20,147 nt of DNA, taken from contig JAFGIE010000049.1 in NCBI GenBank assembly GCA_016929775.1, positions 1 to 20,147 on the forward strand. The letters run 5' to 3'. The position numbers were made by a program, and so were the translations under genes. The notes beneath the pieces were generated by a model, which saw nothing but the letters and a program-made list of their open reading frames with translations, was not told the DNA's origin and made no database searches. This document shows positions 7,738 to 16,848 of this stretch, piece after piece (the first letter of the stretch is position 1; each line of letters begins with the position of its first letter). The DNA is from Anaerolineae bacterium. Lineage in GTDB: Bacteria > Chloroflexota > Anaerolineae > JAFGEY01.

Positions 7738-10700
7738 CTATGGTTGGTCTCGGATCACCACCGGCAAATAGATCGCGCGATCATCCCCCCCTACGGTGGT
7801 GAAGGCCCGACCGTGATCCAGCGCCAGCGCCACGTTGCCCGTCGGGTCCACTGCCTGCGCGAAATAGGTGAGCACACCCTCCACGCCGCTCGCCCTGCCC
7901 ACTGCCCAGCCGCTTCCCGGGTCATAGGCGAGATCGAGCATCGACCAAGACAAGGCGTGCTCCCCGCGATAGAGTACCACTACGCGCGCCACGCTCCCGC
8001 TGTCGTCCTCGACCTGGACCTGGAACTGCAAGCCCTCGGGGGTGCCGACCGCCTGTACTTGCCAGATGGTGGGTGCGGCATAGTCGGTCATCTCGTACGG
8101 TGCGTGATAGACCTCGAACGCCAGCGACCCGTACCGCCGCAGGACGCCAACGGTCGGCGTCTCTGTCGTTGTCGCCGAGAACTGCGCCGGCACGATCGCC
8201 AGGCTCTCGCGCGGCACGCCGTCGATGGACAGGAAGCGGTTGATCGTGCCCATCTGTGCAGGATACCACGCGCGCACCGGGAAGGGCAGCTCGGGGGCGC
8301 CCAGCGCGGCAAGCGGATCGGTGACCACGCGCGAGACGAGCGGGTCATAGCTCGCGCTGTCGCTGAACGTCCCCCCGACCATCAGCGCCCCATGCGCTAC
8401 GGTGCCTGATACGTGCGCGTTGGCGCTGGTCAGGGGCAAGACCGGTCTACCGGCGATCGCGTGGACCCGGTCCTCGCCTGCCAGCGTGTCGTACGCGCCG
8501 AGCGCGCCCACGGGGTGATGCGCATACTCGAAAGACAGCGCGATCGCAGTGGTCACCACCTGCCCCGAGAGTGCCATCTGCGACGGCGCAGCGCCCCCCG
8601 GAGGCACGGTCGTCGTGATCGGCACACTGACCTGCAGCATGGGCAGTCCGTACAGCGTGGTCACAGCCAGGACCTTCTCGTCGTAGGTGCTCCACGAGTC
8701 GGCTGCCGCCGCCTGGAAGTAGCGCTGCTTGGCGCGCAGCAGGGCGCCGCCCATCGTCGGTGGCGCGCCATCCTCCCAATAAGCCAGCTCTGCGACCAGA
8801 TTGGTCATGAGCCGTTCCGAGTACGCGATCAGGTCCGAGTCGCCATAGCCATAGCCCGTGTTGCCGACGTACGTCGCGCCCTGCCGCAGCCAAAGCTGCG
8901 CCCAATCGGTCCCCTCGTCGGGCGATCGCGCGTCGGCATCGGGCACGTTCAGCCCAGCGTGACAGCCGACCGAGAGGACGAGCGTCCCGCTGTGCACCAC
9001 CGTCCCGCTCACGCCGCTCGCATACAGCGCGCTGCCATCGGTGGCAAAGAGACGGTGATGCTCGTAATGTGCGTTCAGTGCGTCGACGTCGCGCGGTCCG
9101 GCAGTGAGCAGCGCGTACAGGTCGCCGGCAGTCCACGTCTCGTCGATCAGCACGCTGCCCTGCGTATCGATCCCCTGCCCGTTCAGCAGATCCACGGTAG
9201 CGCTTGCCTGATCGGAGAGAAAGTCATAGCCCGTGACCAATGCCTCGCTGGGCTGGACCACTGGTCCCGCAAGGTACGCGTCGATGGCTGCCGCCATCTC
9301 TGCCGGCGACTCGACCAGGCGTCCCACTCCGACTTGCGGCAAGTACAACTCCCGTCCTCTCCACGGCAGGGGCAGCAAGGCAGCGTAATAGTCGTCGCTC
9401 AGCATGTAGCGCAGGCGCATTGCACCGGCAAGGCGCGGCGCGTACGCGGTGTCGGCGTACCTGCGCTCGTTCGAGATCAGCGCCTCGTCGCGGATCCGCC
9501 GGTGGGGGATGATCCGGTCGTCGCCGACCAGGACCACGTACTCGAGATGGGGATAGGCGGGCGCCAGGCGATAAAGCAGCGCCTTGATCGTCGCCGCCAC
9601 ATAGTTGGCTGCGAGCGGGTTCTCCGGTTGGTCGTCCCAGAGCGCGTACGCCGCCGTCATCGCCGGATAGCTGCCCAGATCGACCACCACCCCGCTCGCC
9701 CCGGGATGGCTTGCCAGCGCATCCAACCTGGCGCCGAGGCCCGCAGCAGCCGCCGCGCCGGGCGTGTACACCCTCTCCAACCGCGACGGATAGACCAGGA
9801 TCAGGCTCCTCACGCTCTCGCTCAGCGGGGGTGTCTCAAAGGCGACGAACACAGGCTGGGTGATCGGCGCATAGAGCGCGACTGGCGGGCCAACGTCGGT
9901 GGAGAGCGTGTAGCGTCGACCCACCGCGCTCGCGTTGTGCCCGGCAACGGCGATCCCATACCACCCGCTCAACTCGTGCACGTCATAGACGATGCGCTCG
10001 CTCGCCGCCCCCCGGTTCACCGACAACCCGACCAGGGTCCCCAGGTCCTCTTCGCCGGCGATCGTGCTCAACTGACCGATCGTGCTCAACTGACCGATCG
10101 TGCTCAGCTGCCCGATCGTGCTCAGCTGACCGAGCGTACTCAGCTGCCCGATCGTGCTCAGCTGTCCGATCGTGCTCAGTTGTCCGATCGTGCTCAACTG
10201 ACCAATCGTGCTCAACTGACCGATATCGCGCAGCTGCCCCGTCTCCTCGTCCACGCGGGGCGCAAACAGGAATAGATCATAGTCGCCCGCCGCGCTGTCC
10301 AAGGTCAGGGTGAGCGTGGACCCGGGCAGAGGGACCTCGACCCGGTACCAGTGGATCTCGGAAACGCTGGCGATGGCGGCGCTGACGACCCCCCCGGCGC
10401 CGATCGGCGCCGCCGCTTGGCGCGAGGCATTCGACGCCTGGTAGCACACGGTGAACCCCGCGCCACGCTCGGGGCTGTCATACTGGAGCTCGGCTGTGGG
10501 ATCGGACCCGTTCTCTTTTCCCGCGCTCAGGACCAGCGCCAAGCGGTGCCCGGCAGGCAACTCGGCGCTCCCGACAGGCAAGGTGAACGGGAGCATCACG
10601 TCCACGCCCTCCACCAGGTACTCGGCGGAGACGAAGGAGCTGAGCGGAGTCTCTCGCCCGCTCACCGGATTATAGTCAAATAGGTCCAGCGTAAAGCGCG

Positions 10701-11097
10701 TGCTTGCCGTGTTCGAAACGCGGTCCGAGACCTTGATCCACAACTGCCCCGCGATGTCCGAGGCGAGTGCCCACGCATCCCCCTGTACCGCTGGCGCGTA
10801 GAACCGCATGAACTCTTTGGTCGCACCGGTGACGGTGTAGGTGTAGCGCAGCGTAGGGCCGATCGGAGGTAGAGAGGTCGCCGTGCGCTGCATCCCCGCA
10901 TACCCGACGTCTACCGCATCGCCATGCAGATAGAGCGGCATGCAGGTTGAAACGACCGTCGACGTCGACAGCGCAGGTCGCGGGTCTGCCGCTACGTGTC
11001 GCGCACCCGCACGATCGACGTGCACCACGAGGAACAGGACGGACACGAGCGCCAACCCGAGAACGCCGAGCACACACGAGACACGCCTGGCCTTCAT
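7738..11097 (-). CDS. Secreted gingipain-type (C25, clan CD) cysteine peptidase with hexapeptide-repeat insert
   Basis: 1119 residues from ATG 11097 (GGAGG 8 nt upstream). Residues 1-27 are a signal peptide or anchor (basic MKARR, then a hydrophobic stretch). Next come a beta-rich region (about 45-245) and a PPC-like beta-sandwich (about 250-390; DYDLFLFAP, GWYGIAVAG) interrupted by ten hexapeptide units (about 287-346). The peptidase C25 domain (about 395-800) has EYVVLVGDDRIIPHRR, the catalytic Cys712 in LVLSVGCHAG, and His680/681 in HYEHHR about 31 residues earlier, close to the His-Cys spacing of gingipains. The C-terminus is an Ig-like domain (about 1010-1100) ending in IYLPVVIR, like tails I recall on secreted Chloroflexota proteins. 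It probably acts outside the cell. It has its own promoter. An in-frame extension to 11196 would overlap that promoter and is rejected. Confidence 0.88.
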   Translation of the reverse strand: MKARRVSCVLGVLGLALVSVLFLVVHVDRAGARHVAADPRPALSTSTVVSTCMPLYLHGDAVDVGYAGMQRTATSLPPIGPTLRYTYTVTGATKEFMRFYAPAVQGDAWALASDIAGQLWIKVSDRVSNTASTRFTLDLFDYNPVSGRETPLSSFVSAEYLVEGVDVMLPFTLPVGSAELPAGHRLALVLSAGKENGSDPTAELQYDSPERGAGFTVCYQASNASRQAAAPIGAGGVVSAAIASVSEIHWYRVEVPLPGSTLTLTLDSAAGDYDLFLFAPRVDEETGQLRDIGQLSTIGQLSTIGQLSTIGQLSTIGQLSTLGQLSTIGQLSTIGQLSTIGQLSTIAGEEDLGTLVGLSVNRGAASERIVYDVHELSGWYGIAVAGHNASAVGRRYTLSTDVGPPVALYAPITQPVFVAFETPPLSESVRSLILVYPSRLERVYTPGAAAAAGLGARLDALASHPGASGVVVDLGSYPAMTAAYALWDDQPENPLAANYVAATIKALLYRLAPAYPHLEYVVLVGDDRIIPHRRIRDEALISNERRYADTAYAPRLAGAMRLRYMLSDDYYAALLPLPWRGRELYLPQVGVGRLVESPAEMAAAIDAYLAGPVVQPSEALVTGYDFLSDQASATVDLLNGQGIDTQGSVLIDETWTAGDLYALLTAGPRDVDALNAHYEHHRLFATDGSALYASGVSGTVVHSGTLVLSVGCHAGLNVPDADARSPDEGTDWAQLWLRQGATYVGNTGYGYGDSDLIAYSERLMTNLVAELAYWEDGAPPTMGGALLRAKQRYFQAAAADSWSTYDEKVLAVTTLYGLPMLQVSVPITTTVPPGGAAPSQMALSGQVVTTAIALSFEYAHHPVGALGAYDTLAGEDRVHAIAGRPVLPLTSANAHVSGTVAHGALMVGGTFSDSASYDPLVSRVVTDPLAALGAPELPFPVRAWYPAQMGTINRFLSIDGVPRESLAIVPAQFSATTTETPTVGVLRRYGSLAFEVYHAPYEMTDYAAPTIWQVQAVGTPEGLQFQVQVEDDSGSVARVVVLYRGEHALSWSMLDLAYDPGSGWAVGRASGVEGVLTYFAQAVDPTGNVALALDHGRAFTTVGGDDRAIYLPVVIRDQP
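10060..10239 (-). repeat. Ten 18-bp tandem repeats encoding hexapeptide GQLSTI
   Basis: Nine units GQLSTI (one is GQLSTL) occupy 10060-10221, preceded in the protein by a degenerate GQLRDI unit (10222-10239). Units differ mostly at synonymous sites (Gly, Leu and Gln codons vary) while the peptide is kept. Read as I-G-Q-L-S-T they fit the hexapeptide pattern [LIV]-[GAED]-x2-[STAV]-x of left-handed beta-helices. Confidence 0.95.
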
Positions 11098-11184
11098 CGC
11101 CTTTACCTCCCCCCCCCGCGGAGAAGCGCCGCTTTTTGCCGTCCCGGAGAAGCCGATTCGGGGACGTGCACTGCCACACGCCCC

Positions 11185-11213
11185 ATTATACCACACTTGT
11201 GCGTTCTGGGGAA
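11185..11213 (-). promoter_or_regulatory. Promoter of the C25 peptidase
   Basis: On the minus strand, TATAAT (11190-11185) preceded by TGG (extended -10). The -35 position holds a poor TTCCCC (11213-11208) with a 17-nt spacer. Predicted start near 11178 gives a leader of about 80 nt containing two short GC-rich stems. Confidence 0.6.
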
Positions 11214-11229
11214 TGCCAGACGAGATGGA

Positions 11230-14200
11230 TTATGTCGAGTTCTTGGTCTGCGCCGCGCGTGCAGCCGCGCGCTCGCGCAGCGCGCGCAGCTCTGCGATCT
11301 CGAGCCTTGCCCCCAGGCGGGTCAGGACCGGTTCGCAGCGCGCCAGCACGTCTTGGCAGCGCGCCGTGTCGCCGCTCGCGCACCGCAGCTGCCCGAGGAC
11401 AAGCAGACTTCGCGCCCACTCGTACTCGTCGCCCGCCTGATCCAGGATCGCCAAGCTCTCATCGAGGTACTGCTCTGCGCGTTCGTGCTGTCCTGCCGCG
11501 AGCGCAGCCCGGGCCAACACGCGCAGGCTGTTGCCTTCTTCGTTGCGCATGGAGAGCTCGCGCGCCAGCCCCAGCGCACGCTGTGCGTGGGACTTGGCCT
11601 CCTCCACCTGCTGTGACAACAGCGCCGCCTCTGCAAAGTGCCGATACATCTCGGGCAGCCAATCCCGTGCCCGTGCCTGTGCAAAGTAGGCCTCTGCGGT
11701 GCGCAGGTGCGGAACTGCCAGCTTGACCTGTCCGCGGCGAATGTGGGTGTGCCCCAAGTTGACGTGTAGCGCCCCCTGGACATAGAGCGACTCGCCCATC
11801 TGCTCCAGCGCGTGCAGCGCGCGTTCGTAGTAGTCCAGGGCCTCGTCTAGCCTGCCCTGGTTCAGCGCGACGCCGCCCAGGTTGTTATCGGCAAGCGCTG
11901 TCGTGTAGCGGTTCCCGATCAGGACGGACATCTCGCGCGCCTGGAGGTACTCGCGCTCTGCGTCCTCCCACTGCCCCGTGTGAAAGTAGGCGGTCGCGAG
12001 CAGGTCGTGCGCGATCGCCTGACCGTTGATGTCTCCCGCGATCTCGTACAGGTCCAGCCCCCGCTGGAAATACCACGCCGCCACCGCGCCTACCCCGCGC
12101 AGCCGGCACAGGTGGCCCAGCAGCGTGTAGCCTCGCGCCAGCACAGCGACCTGGTCCAGTTGCTCCGCAATGCGCAACCCGATCTCACACTGGTCGAGCG
12201 CCGCATCGTAGTTGCCGAGACGGGTGTTGATCAAGCCCGCCGTGAGCAACAACTGCGTGGTCTCCACGGTCTCGTCGCCGGCGAGCACAGCCAGCCCTTC
12301 CTCGATGCACTCCAGGCCCGTCGTATACTCGCTGCGCAGTTCGTACAGCTGTCCCAACCATCGGCACGCGCGCGCCTCCGCTTCGCGATCTTGGCTTTCT
12401 GCCGCCATCTCGCGCGCCCGGACGAGATAGCTGTGCGCCTCTTTGTACTGAGCGGTCGAGGTCAGCAACTCGCCCAGGGACGCGATCGCCGCCCGCCGCT
12501 CTGCCACTGTCTCTGCTGCGGGCAGGTGATCGGCGCTCTGCAGCACCTTGCGATAGTGCTCGATCGCCGCCTCGTTCGCGAACAGGTCCTGTGCGTGCTG
12601 CCCCGCCAGGAGTTGGTAGCGCATGGCGCGCGGCCAATCCTGTCCCATGAAGGCGTGGTAGGCGATGTATGGATAGCTGCTCCCCGTATCCGGGCCCGTG
12701 CTTCCCTCCGCCGAGAGAGACTCGGCGATCCGGCAGTGGTAGAGCCGGCGGGTGCGCGCCAACAGGCTGCGATAGCAGACATCCTGCACCAGCACGTGGT
12801 TGAACACGTACACTTTGGGCGCGCGCTGGCTGCTGCGGATGATCTCGTGCTCCTCCAGCTGGGACAGGTTCGCGCGTAGCTGCGCCTCGCTCAGGGGCAC
12901 GATCCGGCGCAAGAGCTTGAGCGAGACCACGCGACCGATCACCGACGCGACCTGTGCAGTCCACCGGCTGGACTCGTCCAGGCGATCCAGCCGGGTCATG
13001 ATCACGCCCTGCAGCGTATCCGGCACCCGGAGATGCTCGACGCGCGCTGCCAGGCGCCACTGCCCATCCGCGTCCTGGGCGAGGACGCGATCGTCGATCA
13101 ATGCGCGCAGCAGCTCCTCCAGGTAGAGCGGATTCCCCTCGGCGCGGGACAGGACCAGATCGCGCATCTTGTCCGGCCAACTGTCGAGGTCCACCAGGTT
13201 CGCGAGCAACTGCTGACTGTCCGCGAGCTTGAGCGGCTGCAGTTCGACCTCGGTCCAGTGCGACGCGAACCGCTGTCCCATCTCCTGACCGATCTGCCAC
13301 CAGCGCGTGTCCTGCTCGGGACGGTAGGTCAGGACAAAGACCAGCGGCACGCGATCGACGATGGGCAGCAAGTGCTGGAGCAGCGCTGCCGAAGCCTGGT
13401 CGATCCAGTGCACATCCTCCAGCACGACGAGCAGGGGCGCATCCCCGCTGCGCGCATAGACCTCGAACAGCGTGCTGAGGGCGATAAAGGTGCGGCGCTG
13501 CAGCGCCTCGGGGTCGAGATACCGCACCCGCTCCTGCAGCCATTCCTGCACAGGCAGGCCAAGAAAGCCGGCGACATACGGCAGTACCGCGCTGGCATCG
13601 GGCACAGAGGGTGTGCTCTCGAGCGCCTGTCGCAGCTCCTGCCCGCTTGGCTCATCCTCGTCCCCTGCCACGCCCAGCATCTGGCGCAGGATCTCTTGGA
13701 TCGGCCAATAGCTGATCGGCTCTGTGTACGCCAGGCAACGCCCCTCCAGCCAGCGCACGGCGCCGTCCGCCACGTGGTCGCGCAGCTCGGCGATCAACCT
13801 TGACTTGCCCAGCCCTGCCTCGCCAACCAGGGAGACGATCTGCCCACGCCCCCGCTGTGCGCGCGCGATCGCGTCGTTCAGCTGCCGCCACTCTCGTCCG
13901 CGCCCGACCATGGGCGACCGCATGCCCTGCAGCCCGCGCCGCGAGCGCCCGACGGCGCGAAGCCCTTGCACGGCAAAGGTGGCGACCGGATCGCTCTTGC
14001 CGCGCACGAGCACCTCTCCTCTGGTCTGCAGGTCAAACAGGCCTTGCACTCGGCGCCGCACGCTGTCGGTGACAGTCAGACCGCCCGGTTCGGTCACTGC
14101 CAGCAGCCGCTCCGCCAGGTTCACCTCATCGCCCATGACCGTGTACTCGCGGCGCCAGTCGGTGCCGATATTGCCGGCGAACACATAGCCATAGCTCACG

Positions 14201-15561
14201 ACCACGCGCTGGTCGAACTGCAGATCGGGCCGTCCGGCGCCAGCAGCCAGCTCGCGCCCCTGCTGCTCAAACCGCTGCTGGATCGCGATCGCCGCGCGCA
14301 CGGCGCGTTCCGCGTCGTTCTCGTGCGCGACCGGCGCGCCAAAGAACGCCAGGAGCTTAGCCCCGCGCGCTGCCAGATCCATCTTGTTGATCACGCCCCC
14401 ATAGCGATGGACCGCTTCCTGGACCGCCACCACGTACTCGTTCAGGGTGCGCACGATCGCGCCTTCACGCCCTGGCCCCAGGCCATCAACGACCGCATCC
14501 AGCCCCTCGATCCCGACAAACATGACCGATACCAGGCGGTGCTCGCCTTCGAGGCGACCGGCGTGCCCATCGCCGACGAAACGGGGCAGCAGGCCCACGG
14601 GGACGTATGGCGTCAGCGCGTCAAGCAGATCCACCAGTTGGCGCAGCCCAGCCAACGTCAGGTCGGGCACAAAGCGCACCCACTGCGGCGCCGGCGACGC
14701 GTGCAGCGGCGCCGAAATGGGCTCGATCTGCTCGACGAGCAGGTGGCGCTCGCTCTGCGCCGCAGGCGCGACCTGGCAGGCGACGTCGATCGCGCCGGCG
14801 GTCTCACGATCGATCAGCACCTGCCCTGCCAGGGCAGCCTCCTCGGTCGCTGCGGCGGCGTTCACGTCGCCCCCAAACAGCGCATAGACCATCCGCCGCG
14901 GGGTGCCCAGCCGGGCGGCAAAGAAGCGTCCCCGGTGCAGCCCGATCTTGATCTGCAGCGGAAAGAATCCCTGCGAGGTCTGCGTCTCGGTGAAATCGGC
15001 CATGTCAGACTGCATGCGCTGCGCAGCCTGCACAGCACGCGTCACGCTGTTCGGCTCGGCAAAGAACCCCAGCAGCGCATCGCCGTCGAACTGGATCAGC
15101 TGCCCATCGTGCGCGCTCAGGATCGCCAGCATGGCCCCAAAGTACCGGTTGACCACGGCGATGATCTCTTCTGCGCCCTCCTGACCCAAGCGGTTAAAGC
15201 GCTCCGACATCGCCGTGAAGCCGCTGATATCGGCAAAGAGCAGCGTGCCCTGCACAAAGCTCCCGCCCACCTCCCCGGCACGCGGGTAAGCGGCAACCTG
15301 CTCGATCAAGGGCGCAGGGAGCAGCGCGCAGAGCGCTTCGAGCAGGTCCGAGAGCGCAGAGATGCACTGCTCCAGGAGTTCAGGGGAAGGAGAGAGTAGG
15401 TCGAGCTGCAGGGCCTCGACGAGCACGCGCGGCAAGTAGGCGCGCAGGTGGTCGAGGTCGCTCTGCGAGAGGTACGCGCCCACGGTCCGCAACGGCGCAC
15501 CGCACTGCCCACAGAAGCTGAACCCCTCTGGGTTCTGGAACCCGCACTGACCACACCTCAT
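11230..15561 (-). CDS. Tandem class III cyclase / P-loop ATPase / TPR protein, soluble adenylyl cyclase-like
   Basis: 1443 residues from ATG 15561 (AGGAG 8 nt upstream). Order: zinc ribbon, two CxxC pairs at Cys3/6 and Cys17/20; cyclase domain 1 (about 103-260); cyclase domain 2 (about 340-510); AAA/STAND-type ATPase (Walker A VGEAGLGKS about 579-587, Walker B LVVLEDVHWID 711-721); TPR-rich helices from about 1000 to the end. Domain 1 has metal-site Asp111 (FADISGFT) and Asp161 (FDGDALL) but Ala238 where the transition-state Arg should be. Domain 2 lacks both Asp (Gly350 replaces the first) but has Asn481 and Arg485 (VNLAER), Thr474 (EYTVMG) and Lys393. One composite active site making cAMP from ATP is the inference. 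It is last in the selA operon, 125 nt after the GNAT gene. A longer in-frame start would overlap that gene. Confidence 0.9.
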   Translation of the reverse strand: MRCGQCGFQNPEGFSFCGQCGAPLRTVGAYLSQSDLDHLRAYLPRVLVEALQLDLLSPSPELLEQCISALSDLLEALCALLPAPLIEQVAAYPRAGEVGGSFVQGTLLFADISGFTAMSERFNRLGQEGAEEIIAVVNRYFGAMLAILSAHDGQLIQFDGDALLGFFAEPNSVTRAVQAAQRMQSDMADFTETQTSQGFFPLQIKIGLHRGRFFAARLGTPRRMVYALFGGDVNAAAATEEAALAGQVLIDRETAGAIDVACQVAPAAQSERHLLVEQIEPISAPLHASPAPQWVRFVPDLTLAGLRQLVDLLDALTPYVPVGLLPRFVGDGHAGRLEGEHRLVSVMFVGIEGLDAVVDGLGPGREGAIVRTLNEYVVAVQEAVHRYGGVINKMDLAARGAKLLAFFGAPVAHENDAERAVRAAIAIQQRFEQQGRELAAGAGRPDLQFDQRVVVSYGYVFAGNIGTDWRREYTVMGDEVNLAERLLAVTEPGGLTVTDSVRRRVQGLFDLQTRGEVLVRGKSDPVATFAVQGLRAVGRSRRGLQGMRSPMVGRGREWRQLNDAIARAQRGRGQIVSLVGEAGLGKSRLIAELRDHVADGAVRWLEGRCLAYTEPISYWPIQEILRQMLGVAGDEDEPSGQELRQALESTPSVPDASAVLPYVAGFLGLPVQEWLQERVRYLDPEALQRRTFIALSTLFEVYARSGDAPLLVVLEDVHWIDQASAALLQHLLPIVDRVPLVFVLTYRPEQDTRWWQIGQEMGQRFASHWTEVELQPLKLADSQQLLANLVDLDSWPDKMRDLVLSRAEGNPLYLEELLRALIDDRVLAQDADGQWRLAARVEHLRVPDTLQGVIMTRLDRLDESSRWTAQVASVIGRVVSLKLLRRIVPLSEAQLRANLSQLEEHEIIRSSQRAPKVYVFNHVLVQDVCYRSLLARTRRLYHCRIAESLSAEGSTGPDTGSSYPYIAYHAFMGQDWPRAMRYQLLAGQHAQDLFANEAAIEHYRKVLQSADHLPAAETVAERRAAIASLGELLTSTAQYKEAHSYLVRAREMAAESQDREAEARACRWLGQLYELRSEYTTGLECIEEGLAVLAGDETVETTQLLLTAGLINTRLGNYDAALDQCEIGLRIAEQLDQVAVLARGYTLLGHLCRLRGVGAVAAWYFQRGLDLYEIAGDINGQAIAHDLLATAYFHTGQWEDAEREYLQAREMSVLIGNRYTTALADNNLGGVALNQGRLDEALDYYERALHALEQMGESLYVQGALHVNLGHTHIRRGQVKLAVPHLRTAEAYFAQARARDWLPEMYRHFAEAALLSQQVEEAKSHAQRALGLARELSMRNEEGNSLRVLARAALAAGQHERAEQYLDESLAILDQAGDEYEWARSLLVLGQLRCASGDTARCQDVLARCEPVLTRLGARLEIAELRALRERAAARAAQTKNST

Positions 15562-15686
15562 CCGCGTTGCTCCTGTCGTCACCGGATCGATGGCTCCGAG
15601 GGAACACGCCTGCCCGCACAGCCCAGGCTCGCCCAACAGATGGGGAGCAGGTCTCCCCCTACGCGGCGTGGGCCTGCCAGTGCGGG

Positions 15687-16811
15687 CTACAGCCCCCGCA
15701 CGTACACGCGGTGCCGCTTGTACCAGGTGGGCCCCGCTGCCGTCATGTCGCCCATGCTCTGCACGTTGGTCTCTGCCACCTGCACCAGATCGCCGTGCTC
15801 GAACTGGAAGCGGTTGTCCTTGAACGTCTTTGCCAGCTCGACGTACAGCACCGCGTTCGCGCCCGCGCCCTGATACTCGGGCAGCACGCCCACGCCGTTG
15901 AACACGACCCACTTGGTGCGGCGAGGCTCGAGCAGCAGGTGCAGCCAGCCCAAGGGCCACATCCGGCCTTTGATCCGCTGGAGCGCCTCCCCGACATCGG
16001 GATACGCGATCACGAACCCGATCGGCTCATCTCCCTTGAACACCAGCTTGATCAGCCGCGGATCGGCGATCGAGGAGATGCGCGCGATCAGGGTCTCGAT
16101 CTCGCTCAGGCTGACCGGATAATAGCCCCATACCTGGACAAAGGCAGCCTCGTAGATCTTGTGCAGCAGCGGCGCCAGGGCGACCAGCTCTTTGCGGCGC
16201 GTGAAGGACTGGACGCGGTATCCGCGCCGTTCCTTGACCCGTTCGGCGATACCGTAGAAGCGCTCAGGCAGATCATAGCCCGCAGAGAGGTAGGTCGAGT
16301 GATAGTCGTGTGACTTGCGAAAGCCGGCGTCTTCCAGCAGGTCAGCGTAGTAGGGATAGTTGTACGCGATGCCGGTCACTGCCCGGTGCTCGTAGCCTTC
16401 GACCAGCAGCCCGTGCCCATCCGCGCGCAGCAGGCCCTGGGGACCATAGATCTCGTCCAGATCGCGCACCCGTGCCCACTCGAAAGCCGCCTCGAAGAGC
16501 TTGCGCGAGACCTGGACGTCGTTCACCGCATCAAAGTAGTAAAAGAACGCAGTCCTGGAACCGTGGTAGGCATTGTACGGTTGGTTCGCCAGCACCGTGA
16601 TCCGGCCCAGCGTTTGTCCGTCGCTCTCGACCACGAAATGGTCCGCCTCTGACTCGCGGTAAAAGGGATAGCGGTCGCGGTCCAGGGCAAGGACCATGTC
16701 TGGGATCAGCGGGGGCACCCACTGCGCGCAGCCATCGTACAGCGCAAAGGGAAAGCGAATGAACTGCCGGACATCCCGCCGCCGGGACGTATCGATCCGC
16801 CTGACCTGCAT
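15687..16811 (-). CDS. GNAT-superfamily (YghO-like) N-acetyltransferase-like protein
   Basis: 374 residues from ATG 16811, with GAGGAGGGT upstream. The N-terminal half begins with a 'FIRFPFALYDGCAQWVPPL' stretch and a DRDRYPFYRESEADHFVVE segment, then GRITVLANQPYN. This is wording I associate with YghO-type hypothetical acetyltransferases. The C-terminal half carries the GNAT acetyl-CoA loop-like segment VLPEYQGAGANAVLYVELAK (about residues 310-330) and ends in a YKRHRVY motif. The acetyl acceptor is unknown. It lies 37 nt after selA and 125 nt before the cyclase gene on the same strand, so it is probably co-transcribed. Confident as a GNAT-like protein, not as to substrate. Confidence 0.82.
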   Translation of the reverse strand: MQVRRIDTSRRRDVRQFIRFPFALYDGCAQWVPPLIPDMVLALDRDRYPFYRESEADHFVVESDGQTLGRITVLANQPYNAYHGSRTAFFYYFDAVNDVQVSRKLFEAAFEWARVRDLDEIYGPQGLLRADGHGLLVEGYEHRAVTGIAYNYPYYADLLEDAGFRKSHDYHSTYLSAGYDLPERFYGIAERVKERRGYRVQSFTRRKELVALAPLLHKIYEAAFVQVWGYYPVSLSEIETLIARISSIADPRLIKLVFKGDEPIGFVIAYPDVGEALQRIKGRMWPLGWLHLLLEPRRTKWVVFNGVGVLPEYQGAGANAVLYVELAKTFKDNRFQFEHGDLVQVAETNVQSMGDMTAAGPTWYKRHRVYVRGL

Positions 16812-16848
16812 GTGGCACCCTCCTCGGGGCAGCGGAGCGACGCGCGGC

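Noticed and set aside
10060..10239. CRISPR array
   Set aside because: Units are 18 bp, contiguous, in frame and without spacers; a coding tandem repeat.
8413..10275. 620-codon open frame on the plus strand containing 'DRAQLT' repeats
   Set aside because: Antisense to the C25 peptidase; the repeats are only the complementary reading of the GQLSTI units.
11098..11178. Riboswitch in the peptidase leader
   Set aside because: Two short GC-rich stems can be drawn but I could match no known aptamer core.
11098..11196. In-frame N-terminal extension of the C25 peptidase
   Set aside because: It would cover the extended -10 promoter and leave the signal peptide internal; ATG 11097 has a good ribosome site.
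13966..15399. 477-codon open frame on the plus strand
   Set aside because: Antisense to the cyclase domains, which carry clear motifs on the minus strand; no motif in the shadow product.
15562..15686. Separate promoter or terminator between the GNAT and cyclase genes
   Set aside because: Only short GC-rich palindromic bits; no -10-like box on the minus strand and no T-tract.
15562..15960. In-frame N-terminal extension of the cyclase protein
   Set aside because: It runs into the GNAT gene and lacks motifs; the zinc ribbon begins right at ATG 15561 with AGGAG upstream.
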